DNA of 64,000 bases, from NCBI RefSeq assembly GCF_001435445.1, contig NZ_AZDH01000006.1:1-64000 (forward strand), read 5' to 3'. The position numbers were made by a program, and so were the translations under genes. The notes beneath the pieces are model-generated. The model ran no database searches, was not told the origin of the DNA, and was given only the letters and a program-made list of their open reading frames with translations. Each line of letters starts with the position of its first letter. Positions within the stretch are counted from its first letter, which is position 1. Shown here piece after piece: positions 56,657-64,000 of this stretch. This DNA comes from Companilactobacillus kimchii DSM 13961 = JCM 10707 (GTDB lineage Bacteria > Bacillota > Bacilli > Lactobacillales > Lactobacillaceae).

Positions 56657-57544
56657 TTATTTACCCGTCATCTTTTTGTAAACTAAATTGCCAATATATC
56701 TAGATAGAAGATTAAAAATTAGTACGGCAATAATCAAAACAGCCGAAGCACCAGCGGATACTTGAACAGCATCCGGAATTAAACCTTCGGAATTGACCTT
56801 CCAAATATGAACGGCTAAGGTTTCAGCCGGTCTCATTAAGTTTAGAGGACTAGTTATACTAAAAATATTAAAATTAGTAAAATCAAGCGGTGGTGCACTT
56901 TGTCCTGCAGTATAAATCAAGGCAGCAGCTTCACCAAAAACTCTACCAGCACCAATAATCATCCCAGTAATGATACCTGGTAGTCCATCAGGAATAATAA
57001 CATGGATAACTGTTTCCCATTTTGACAAACCTAAGGCTAATCCAGCTTCACGTTGGGACTGTGAAACTGATTTTAATGAATCTTCAACATTTCTGGTCAA
57101 GATTGGTAGATTAAAAACTGTTAATGTCAAAGCACCAGATAAAATGGAAAAACCAAATTTAAAACTAATAACGAAAATCAAGAATCCAAACAAACCAACA
57201 ACAATTGATGGCAATGAACTCAAGACTTCAATTGAAACTCTAATTAGTTCAACAAACTTATTTTTCCCTGCATATTCTGATAAATAAATACCAGCCGAAA
57301 TAGAAATAGGAATCGAAATTAACATTGATAAAATTAGTAGGAAAAATGAGTTGAATAGCTGAACTCCTACACCACTACCAGCTTGAAAAGCCTTCGAACC
57401 AGAAGTTAAGAAATGCCAATTAACATAACGTAATCCACTGCCCAAAATATAAACTAACAAACCAATCAAAATTAAAACGATAACACCTGACATAAAATAA
57501 ATCACACCAGTAGCAATCTTATCCTTAGTTTTTTCATTAAACAT
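56657..57544 (-). CDS. pstA: Phosphate ABC transporter permease PstA
   Basis: A 295-residue inner-membrane permease with about six membrane segments. The EAA loop is represented by REAGLALGLSKWETVIHVIIPDGLPGIITG near 175-205. It pairs with PstC to form the phosphate pore. The start codon overlaps the pstC stop (TAATG). Confidence 0.95.
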   Translation of the reverse strand: MFNEKTKDKIATGVIYFMSGVIVLILIGLLVYILGSGLRYVNWHFLTSGSKAFQAGSGVGVQLFNSFFLLILSMLISIPISISAGIYLSEYAGKNKFVELIRVSIEVLSSLPSIVVGLFGFLIFVISFKFGFSILSGALTLTVFNLPILTRNVEDSLKSVSQSQREAGLALGLSKWETVIHVIIPDGLPGIITGMIIGAGRVFGEAAALIYTAGQSAPPLDFTNFNIFSITSPLNLMRPAETLAVHIWKVNSEGLIPDAVQVSAGASAVLIIAVLIFNLLSRYIGNLVYKKMTGK

Positions 57545-58464
57545 TAGAATTCACCTCGCTTGGCGATCGTTCTAATAACAAAATTAAAGAGTAAGGACAT
57601 CAAGAGAAGCAACAAGGCCAATGACCACAAAGCATTATTGGATGTTGATCCCATGATAGTATTCCCCATATTCATAGTCAGAACACTAGTTAATGTTGAC
57701 GATGGTGAAACTAGATTTTGTGGTAACAACATAGCATTACCAATAACCATTTGAACAGCTAAGGCTTCACCAAAAGCACGAGCCATTCCAAAAACGACAG
57801 CCGTAAGTAGTCCTGGTGTTGCTGCTCTTAAAACTACCTTGTGAATGGTTTGCCATCTAGTAGCGCCTAAAGCAAGCGATGCTTCACGATAATAACGTGG
57901 TACCGCCTTTAAAGCATCAACTGACATTGACGTAATGGTTGGCAAGATCATAACAAATAAAACAAATGATCCAGCTAAAATACCAAATCCACTACCACCA
58001 GCAATTGTCCTTACAGCAGGTACAACAATTGTTAAACCAATGAATCCATAAACAACTGAAGGAATACCAACAAGTAATTCGATCACAGGCTGTAAAACTT
58101 TACGACCCCAACTTGGCGAAATCTCAGTCATGAAGATTGCTGCAGCGATAGCAAAAGGTGTTCCTATCAAAGCCGCAATCAAAGTAACTGAAAATGAACC
58201 AATAATCATCGGTGCAGCACCAACAATTGGATGTCCAGCACTATCTAACTTATTTGGAGCCCACACAGAATGAGTCAAAAAATCAATTGGATTAACACCA
58301 TCTTTAATAAAGATAATGACACCCCTTGAAGCAATAAATCCGATAATTGTAACAACTAATAAAACAATAATGGCAGTAAAACTGAAAGAAATAATCTTAC
58401 CGCGAGTCTCCCTTTTGGCAGATACCGATTTTCTAGTTAAACTTTCTCTAATTGGATCTTTCAA
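57544..58464 (-). CDS. pstC: Phosphate ABC transporter permease PstC
   Basis: A 306-residue permease with about six membrane segments; the N-terminal KDPIRESLTRKS is typical of Firmicute PstC, and the EAA loop is YREASLALGATRWQTIHKVVLRAATPGL near 190-215. It lies 1 bp downstream of pstS and is coupled to pstA. Confidence 0.95.
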   Translation of the reverse strand: MKDPIRESLTRKSVSAKRETRGKIISFSFTAIIVLLVVTIIGFIASRGVIIFIKDGVNPIDFLTHSVWAPNKLDSAGHPIVGAAPMIIGSFSVTLIAALIGTPFAIAAAIFMTEISPSWGRKVLQPVIELLVGIPSVVYGFIGLTIVVPAVRTIAGGSGFGILAGSFVLFVMILPTITSMSVDALKAVPRYYREASLALGATRWQTIHKVVLRAATPGLLTAVVFGMARAFGEALAVQMVIGNAMLLPQNLVSPSSTLTSVLTMNMGNTIMGSTSNNALWSLALLLLLMSLLFNFVIRTIAKRGEF

Positions 58465-58465
58465 T

Positions 58466-59341
58466 TTATTTTACCCCCTTTGAAACGGGCGTAACATTGC
58501 CCTTATAATCCTTTTCATACTTCATTTCGTTAATGGGAACATAATTCATCTTTTTAACTACGTTCTGTTGAACATGTTTGGTCATAATAAAATCCAAAAA
58601 GTCTTTAGTCATACCAGTAGGTTTACCGTTGGTATACAAGTGCTCATAAGACCAAATCTTCCACGTATTATTTTCAATATTTTCGATAGTTGGTTCTACG
58701 TTATTGACTGCAATTGTTTTTACGGTGTTATTTAAGTATGGCATAGCCAAATAACTAATTGCACCATCTGTATTGTAGACAATTTGTCTGACCATTCCAC
58801 TGGAATCTTGCTCTTGTGAACGGACAAATGGGGTTCCATTCATGACATCACTTTCAAACGATGCACGTGTACCACTTCCATCAGCACGGTTAATGATCGT
58901 GATTGGCAAATCCTGTCCACCAACTTGCTTCCAGTTCTTTACCTGACCAGAAAAAATTTGTCTTAATTGCTTAATTGTCAGGGATTTAACTTTTACATCT
59001 TTATTAACTACTGGAACCATACCTACTGCAGCTATCCGATGATCAACAAGTTTACTAGCATCAATATCTTTTTTCTGTTCTGCATACAAATCAGAATTAC
59101 CGATATTGACCGCACCTTGCTGAATCTGGCTCAGTCCTGTACCAGTTCCACCACCTTGTACATTCACGTACTGGTTAGGGTTACTCTTTGTAAACTCTTC
59201 CCCGGCAAGTTCAACTAATGGTTGAGCAGCTGAAGATCCAACTGCTGTAATAGTTTCTTGGCTTCCGCTGCCTTTGCAACCACTCAAAACGAGTATGCTG
59301 GAAAACATAATTGCAAATAATGCGACAAGTCTTTTTTTCAA
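58466..59341 (-). CDS. pstS: Phosphate-binding lipoprotein PstS
   Basis: The substrate-binding protein of the Pst importer. I place the start at a TTG (59341) with AGAGGTGA 6 nt upstream; a longer ATG reading crosses this site. The protein is then 291 residues, opening with a lipoprotein signal peptide whose lipobox is LSGC (Cys near 22). Phosphate-binding loops are TAVGSSAAQPL near 30, GGTGTGLSQI near 63 and DGSGTRASFE near 150. Lgt in this window should acylate it. Confidence 0.95.
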   Translation of the reverse strand: MKKRLVALFAIMFSSILVLSGCKGSGSQETITAVGSSAAQPLVELAGEEFTKSNPNQYVNVQGGGTGTGLSQIQQGAVNIGNSDLYAEQKKDIDASKLVDHRIAAVGMVPVVNKDVKVKSLTIKQLRQIFSGQVKNWKQVGGQDLPITIINRADGSGTRASFESDVMNGTPFVRSQEQDSSGMVRQIVYNTDGAISYLAMPYLNNTVKTIAVNNVEPTIENIENNTWKIWSYEHLYTNGKPTGMTKDFLDFIMTKHVQQNVVKKMNYVPINEMKYEKDYKGNVTPVSKGVK

Positions 59342-59377
59342 TGTTCTCACCTCTATCCAACTAGGATAGTACAACAT

Positions 59378-59394
59378 TGTATATTTTTTGTATA
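59378..59394 (-). promoter_or_regulatory. Candidate PhoP box upstream of pstS
   Basis: The minus strand has two TATACA hexamers (59394-59389 and 59383-59378) spaced exactly 11 bp apart, the direct-repeat pattern of PhoP boxes (TT(A/C/T)A(C/T)A). They lie 37-53 bases before the pstS start, just after the phoR terminator. The third repeat is poor. Supports Pho control of the pst genes. Confidence 0.55.
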
Positions 59395-59432
59395 AAAAAA
59401 AGTCGTGATAAAATAAATTATTTTATCACGAC
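59393..59432 (-). terminator. Terminator after phoR
   Basis: Minus strand GTCGTGATAAAATAA / TTATTTTATCACGAC, a perfect 15-bp stem with a 1-nt apex, followed by eight T. It separates the prfB-phoP-phoR unit from pst. Confidence 0.95.
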
Positions 59433-59445
59433 AATTTTTTCTGTT

Positions 59446-61095
59446 TTATAAAGGAATATTCACCGTAAAAGTTGTTCCCAATCCTTTGTGAGATTCCATA
59501 CGAATATCTCCGTCCAAAGTATCCAGAGTTTCCTTAACAATTGCTAAACCTAAACCAGTACCACCAGTTTCTAAGCTTCTAGAACGATCGACACGATAGA
59601 ATCTTTCAAAGATCCGACCCTGATCTGCTTCAGAAATTCCAATACCGGTATCTTTAATAATAAATTTGAGACGATTTTCAATCTCATCATGATGCACTTC
59701 AATATCAATTGAACCATTTTCTTTATTATACGAAATAGCATTTTTTATCAAGTTTCGAATAACTAAGTTAAATTTCTCTTTGTTGATAGTCACATCTTCA
59801 TTACCAAAAAATTGCTTCTTAATTGTTAAATTATGCTTCTTAATTGCTGGGTCTTGACGTTCTAAAATACTATCAAGATCTTCGCGTAAATTAACCATCT
59901 CAGCCTTATAATTGCCCTTTTTAACTCTAGAAAGTGACAAAATATCCTGAATTAATTCAGTTAAACGAATACTTTCACTATGAATTATCTTTAAGAAATG
60001 ATCCAATTTTTCAGGATCATCTTTGGCACCATTTAGTAGAGTCTCTGAGAAACCTTCGATTGAGGTTACTGGCGTCTTTAATTCATGACTGACATTATTA
60101 ACAAAGTCGACTTGCATTCTTTCAATCTGGCGACTTTCGGTTAAATCATACAAAATAACCAAAACTTGTTGGTCAAAATCTTCACGCGTATGTACTAAAC
60201 GAATAACATTCGCATCGACGAACTTTTGTGAGTTACCAACCAATTGAATCTCACGATGATGATTCTTATTCTTACGCAAAGTATGTTCAATCATTCTACT
60301 TAAGCTATAAGTTTTAATATCTTCGATAAACGGATGAATATCATTGGAGATGTTCACATCTAAAAGCCCAGCCATCGCTTGATTATGCATTAAAACATCA
60401 CCTTGAGAGTTCAACAGCATTACACCAATTGGTAAATGACCAACTAAACCTCTAAAACGCCTCTCTCGTAAACGGACATCATCCCGTAGATCATTAATAT
60501 CCATACTAATTTTATTGGTTTGTTCAACCAAGCCATATAATTCATCATCCGGTGACAAAATAAGTGAAGCCATTTCTTTATTCTTACGTACACGTCTCAA
60601 ATTCTCAGTCACACTCTTAATGTCATTACTAAGAATTTGACGTTTACGATAATAGAACAAAATAACTGAATCAGTGATAACAAAATACATCAGAGCTACT
60701 AATACAAATGTCAGCGGAGCCTGACTCCAAAGTCGATTGTATCTTTTAGCAACCACGTAACGACTAGAACCTGGTAAGTAATACATAATTCTCTCACCGA
60801 AGTTAACGTCAGTGACATAATTTTTACCAGGAGCTATTCGACCACGATGGAACATGTCATAAGCTTTTTTCTGTAAATAAGTATCCTCTTTACTCGAATC
60901 AACATAATCCAAACCAGCAATTCTAGCCGCTTCTGACGGATCATGGTTCTTCTTTAATTCTTGATATGAAACAGTCTCTTCAGTAAACATATCCTTTTGG
61001 GAATCGCCCAAAATAGTATCGGAAAAAATCACCAACACAACAAAGATAACTACTGAAATCAAAATAGCAATTATGGGTCCTATTCTTCTTTTCAT
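59446..61095 (-). CDS. phoR: Phosphate-regulon sensor histidine kinase PhoR (PnpS/WalK-like)
   Basis: A 549-residue membrane kinase. Two membrane segments (about 7-26 and 128-148) flank an extracytoplasmic sensor; HAMP, PAS and kinase domains follow. The phosphorylated histidine is His337 in NNVSHELKTP; the N box is NLIKNAISYN near 453, G1 DTGIGI near 490 and G2 GGTGLGLAIV near 525. It is 2 bp downstream of phoP, and both precede the pst genes, so a phosphate-sensing role is inferred. WalK-like kinases have the same layout, so confidence is not total. Confidence 0.9.
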   Translation of the reverse strand: MKRRIGPIIAILISVVIFVVLVIFSDTILGDSQKDMFTEETVSYQELKKNHDPSEAARIAGLDYVDSSKEDTYLQKKAYDMFHRGRIAPGKNYVTDVNFGERIMYYLPGSSRYVVAKRYNRLWSQAPLTFVLVALMYFVITDSVILFYYRKRQILSNDIKSVTENLRRVRKNKEMASLILSPDDELYGLVEQTNKISMDINDLRDDVRLRERRFRGLVGHLPIGVMLLNSQGDVLMHNQAMAGLLDVNISNDIHPFIEDIKTYSLSRMIEHTLRKNKNHHREIQLVGNSQKFVDANVIRLVHTREDFDQQVLVILYDLTESRQIERMQVDFVNNVSHELKTPVTSIEGFSETLLNGAKDDPEKLDHFLKIIHSESIRLTELIQDILSLSRVKKGNYKAEMVNLREDLDSILERQDPAIKKHNLTIKKQFFGNEDVTINKEKFNLVIRNLIKNAISYNKENGSIDIEVHHDEIENRLKFIIKDTGIGISEADQGRIFERFYRVDRSRSLETGGTGLGLAIVKETLDTLDGDIRMESHKGLGTTFTVNIPL

Positions 61096-61097
61096 CG

Positions 61098-61763
61098 TTA
61101 TACCTCTAAAATATAACCGAAACCATGTACGGTTTTTATTATTTGTGGATCTTTGGTGTCCTTTTCAATTTTATCACGGAGGTGACTAATTTGGATATCA
61201 ACCATCCTCATTTGTGAATTGGAATTAATTCCCCAAACATTATCAAAAATTTGTTCACGTGAGACGACAATCCCTTTGTTTCTAATCAAAAATTCCAATA
61301 ATTCATACTCTTTTTTCGTTAAACCAATTTCTTGGCCATCAATAATTAAACTTTTAACATCGGTATTGAGTTGAAAACTACTTTTTTTCTGTTCATGAGA
61401 TGTTCTTCTCAAAACAACTTCAATTCTCGCCAAAAGTTCTTTAATACTAAATGGTTTCGTTACGTAATCGTCGGCACCACTAATTAAACCTTTAATTTTA
61501 GTATCTTCCGAATCTACCGCGGTTAAAAATATGACAGGGGTAAGATTACCAGATTCGCGCATTTTCTTCAGAACTTCCATACCATTCATTTTAGGAAGCA
61601 TTTGATCAAGTAGCATTAAATCAAAATTCCCCTTACTTACCTTTTCAAATGCCATTTCACCGTCAGTTGCTGTCGAAACCTGATAATCATTACTTTCCAA
61701 ATTGTATTCAATTAACTCCAAAATTGCAGGTTCATCGTCAACAACTAAGATTTTACTTTTCAT
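61098..61763 (-). CDS. phoP: Response regulator PhoP (OmpR/PhoB family)
   Basis: A 221-residue regulator. The receiver domain (1-115) has Asp53 in LMLLDQMLP, the acidic pocket VVDDEP near 8 and the conserved lysine in YVTKPFS near 103. The C-terminal winged helix (130-220) has LTKKEYELLEFLIRNKG and the recognition helix region RMVDIQISHLRDKIE. Its start overlaps the prfB stop by 11 nt. It pairs with phoR and probably controls pst. Confidence 0.94.
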   Translation of the reverse strand: MKSKILVVDDEPAILELIEYNLESNDYQVSTATDGEMAFEKVSKGNFDLMLLDQMLPKMNGMEVLKKMRESGNLTPVIFLTAVDSEDTKIKGLISGADDYVTKPFSIKELLARIEVVLRRTSHEQKKSSFQLNTDVKSLIIDGQEIGLTKKEYELLEFLIRNKGIVVSREQIFDNVWGINSNSQMRMVDIQISHLRDKIEKDTKDPQIIKTVHGFGYILEV

Positions 61764-62875
61764 TTATTTTGGCCCCTTGTAGTTTCCATTGGAGATAAGC
61801 ATATATAAACGGATCTAGATCCCCATCCATCACCGCTTGTCCATTCCCTGACTCATAGTTGGAACGATGATCTTTAACCATGGTATACGGATGAAATACG
61901 TACGAACGAATTTGTGAACCCCAGCCAATATCCTTTTGTTCACCTTGGATTTCAGCATGTTTCTTGGCACGTTCTTCTTCTTCTCTTTGGAAAAGTTTAG
62001 CCTTCAACATATTCATTGCTGTTTGTCTATTTTGCAATTGTGAACGTTGAGCCTGCGAACTAACAACGATTCCTGTAGGTAAATGAGTAATTCTTACCGC
62101 TGAAGAAGTCTTGTTAATATGTTGACCACCGGCACCAGAGGATCTAAAAACATCAACTCTTAAGTCGTCATCATTAATTTCAACATGAATACTGTCATCT
62201 AATTCAGGCATTACATCGACTGAAGCAAAAGATGTATGACGTCGACCAGCCGAATCGAATGGTGAAATTCTAACTAACCGATGAACTCCTCTTTCAGAAC
62301 GTAACAAACCATATGCATTTTTTCCACGGATCATCATTGAAACACTCTTGATTCCAGCTTCATCACCAGGTTGGTAATCTTCAATCTCAATGGAAAAATT
62401 GTGTTGATCAGCCCATCTTTGATACATTCTCAATAGCATAGAACCCCAATCCTGAGATTCAGTACCACCAGCACCAGGATGGATTTCCATAATAGCATTG
62501 TGAGAATCATAAGGTTCTGATAACAACATCATTAACTCATATGAACGCAACTTTTGGGACAAATCAGACGAATCGTCTACCATCTGTTCCATTAATTCAT
62601 CTTCTGGATCTTCTTGATATAATTCTGCTGAAACTTTGATATCATCTAAGCCTTGACTCAATTCTTTGAAGTTATCATATTTATCCTTCATGGCTTTTGT
62701 ATCATCGATCACTTTTTGAGCTTTATCGTGATCATCCCAAAAACCAGCCTCAGCCATCCGACCTTCATTCTCAGCAATACTTTCTTCTAGGGCATCTAAG
62801 TCAAAGAGACCCCCTGAATTGACTTATTTTGTTTTCCATCTCTGAAATTTTATTTTTAATTTCACCAAATTCCAT
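61753..62875 (-). CDS. prfB: Peptide chain release factor 2 with programmed +1 frameshift
   Basis: Terminates translation at UGA and UAA. Reading starts at the ATG at 62875 and reaches an in-frame TGA after 24 codons; a +1 shift at CTT-T then leads into a 349-codon frame, giving 373 residues. The second part contains the tripeptide anticodon-like motif SPF (VRISPFDSAGRR near 225) and the GGQ motif (SSGAGGQHINK near 265). Both are intact. The gene is translationally coupled to phoP (11-nt overlap). Gene order secA-prfB is usual in Firmicutes. Confidence 0.97.
62801..62815 (-). other. prfB programmed frameshift site
   Basis: Minus strand AGGGGG-TCT-CTT-TGA-C: an internal Shine-Dalgarno-like AGGGGG three bases before the slippery CTT, then TGA followed by C. 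This is the classic autoregulatory site of prfB: low RF2 permits the shift, high RF2 stops at TGA. Confidence 0.97.
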
Positions 62876-62888
62876 ATAATCACCCTTA

Positions 62889-62915
62889 TAAAAAAAGCAG
62901 GCCCAAGGCCCGCTT
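62889..62915 (-). terminator. Terminator after secA
   Basis: Minus strand GCGGGCC / GGCCTGC (one wobble), a 3-nt loop and seven T, directly after the secA stop. Confidence 0.92.
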
Positions 62916-62916
62916 T

Positions 62917-64000
62917 TTATCTTTCCATATTTTGTCTGATTTCGGCCTTCATGAATAATCTAGTTACATCATATTCAATATCAGAAACCATTTCTTCAAA
63001 CATACGGTATCCTTCTTCTTGGTACTCAACTAAAGGATTTAATTGACCGTAACCACGCAATCCAATTGATTGACGTAATTGATCCATAGCATCGATATGA
63101 TCTGTCCAGTGTTCATCAACAACTCTCAAAATAACAACCTTTTCAAATTCTAGCATTTGAGCAGGATCTCCGAGTTGTTCTTTCTTTTCTTCATAGTTCT
63201 TATTAACAATATCCATCAAATATTTAACAATATCATCAGCACTCTTTAATTGTAAGTCAACAACTGAAATTTGATTTTCATTAACTAAAGCAGATTTGGC
63301 AAAGTCGACAATTGCTTCCAATTCCCAATCTTCTTGTTTACCTTGAGTATGAACGTTAACTTGAGCTTGAATTGTTCGTTTAAGCATTGGAAGCAATACA
63401 CGATCAAGATCTTTATCTTCAGTAATAACTTCCATTCTTTCTTTATAGATAACTTCACGTTGTTCACGCATAACATCATCATATTGAAGAGTATTCTTAC
63501 GTGTATCATAGTTATTACCTTCAACACGTTTTTGAGCGGATTCAACTTGACGTGTCATCATCTTACTTTGAATAACAGCATCGTCATCTTCAATCTTCAA
63601 AGTCTTAAGCACACGCTTAATACGTTCAGAACCGAAACGTTTCATCAAGTCGTCTTCTAGTGACATGTAGAATTGTGTAACACCAGGATCACCTTGACGA
63701 CCAGAACGTCCACGAAGTTGATTATCAATACGACGTGATTCATGACGCTCTGTACCAAGAACAGCCAAACCACCTATTTCTCTAACACCAGGTCCAAGCT
63801 TGATATCAGTACCACGACCAGCCATATTAGTAGCAATAGTTACAGCACCACGTTGACCGGCGTTCATAATGATTTCAGCTTCCTTAGCATGGTTCTTAGC
63901 ATTCAAGACAGCATGAGGAATACCTTCACTATCAAGTAATTTAGATAGATATTCAGAAGATTCAACCGCAACAGTACCAACCAAGATAGGTTGTCCTTTT
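62917..64000 (-). CDS. secA: Preprotein translocase ATPase SecA (3' part, cut by the window edge)
   Basis: About 360 C-terminal residues of SecA: motor domain 2 ([43 protein letters not shown]) and the helical scaffold/wing domains with [30 protein letters not shown]. The reading frame continues beyond base 64000; a TTG near 63984 is internal, not a start. The C-terminus is ...[13 protein letters not shown] and lacks the zinc-binding SEC-C motif found in many bacteria; lactobacilli usually lack it too. Drives protein export through SecYEG; its partner secG lies at 15 kb. Confidence 0.97.
   Translation of the reverse strand, partial: KGQPILVGTVAVESSEYLSKLLDSEGIPHAVLNAKNHAKEAEIIMNAGQRGAVTIATNMAGRGTDIKLGPGVREIGGLAVLGTERHESRRIDNQLRGRSGRQGDPGVTQFYMSLEDDLMKRFGSERIKRVLKTLKIEDDDAVIQSKMMTRQVESAQKRVEGNNYDTRKNTLQYDDVMREQREVIYKERMEVITEDKDLDRVLLPMLKRTIQAQVNVHTQGKQEDWELEAIVDFAKSALVNENQISVVDLQLKSADDIVKYLMDIVNKNYEEKKEQLGDPAQMLEFEKVVILRVVDEHWTDHIDAMDQLRQSIGLRGYGQLNPLVEYQEEGYRMFEEMVSDIEYDVTRLFMKAEIRQNMER

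Noticed and set aside
62757-62875. Possible truncation or pseudogene of prfB because of an in-frame TGA
   Set aside because: The TGA lies in the standard programmed +1 frameshift context and the downstream frame is intact.
63960-63984. Apparent start of a short SecA-like gene at 63984
   Set aside because: The codon is an internal TTG; conserved SecA sequence continues upstream to the window edge, so the gene is cut, not short.

Overview
The window is chromosomal DNA of a low-GC Gram-positive bacterium of the lactic acid type (Lactobacillaceae; a Companilactobacillus-like species is my guess). The evidence is A/T-rich sequence, strong AGGAGG-type ribosome binding sites, Gram-positive families (LtaS, CggR, HprK, WhiA/YvcK/RapZ, a CIRCE element, a DinR-type SOS box, an LPXTG surface protein), a SecA without the zinc-binding tail, and an intact cggR-gap-pgk-tpiA-eno operon. 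Most genes lie on the minus strand. I see no insertion sequence, prophage or CRISPR array; the right edge cuts secA.

Layout, left to right. 0.1-6.9 kb: a coupled lipoteichoic acid operon (lafA, lafB, an UPF0104 membrane protein, ltaS), the queuosine-precursor transporter queT with a compact pseudoknot leader, and a deoxynucleoside kinase. 7.1-11.2 kb: an LPXTG adhesin with SpaA-type repeats facing a DUF2207 membrane protein. 11.3-17.9 kb: secG, esterase, rnr, smpB, then a ClC antiporter and a Gfo/Idh/MocA oxidoreductase. 17.9-18.4 kb: a gene-free stretch with a 184-bp fold-back element. 18.4-24.1 kb: the glycolytic operon under CggR, with an operator of the right spacing. 24.2 kb: tRNA-Arg(CCG).

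24.4-33.5 kb: an alpha/beta hydrolase and a biotin-independent malonate decarboxylase operon (mdcH, A, B, C, D/E fusion, G) diverging from a LysR regulator and an acyltransferase-3 membrane protein; no malonate carrier is visible. 33.5-40.9 kb: clpP with a CIRCE element, an MFS pump, the whiA-yvcK-rapZ cluster and a CPA1 antiporter. 40.9-50.7 kb: uvrB-uvrA with an SOS box and a terminator-like hairpin in the leader, a UMF1-type MFS protein paired with a phosphodiesterase, pgcA with a palindromic operator candidate, and a small XRE regulator. 50.8-54.3 kb: trxB, lgt, hprK, a YvlD-like protein and a PspC-domain protein. 54.4-62.9 kb: prfB (with programmed +1 frameshift), phoP, phoR, and pstS-C-A-B-B-phoU. 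62.9 kb to the edge: the 3' part of secA.

Many neighbours overlap by TAATG or similar junctions, so translational coupling is widespread. The less ordinary items are the three-way-junction element near 18.0 kb, the queT leader pseudoknot, the malonate decarboxylase operon without a carrier, the uvrB leader hairpin, and several short operators (pgcA, XRE, mdc/lysR, pst).
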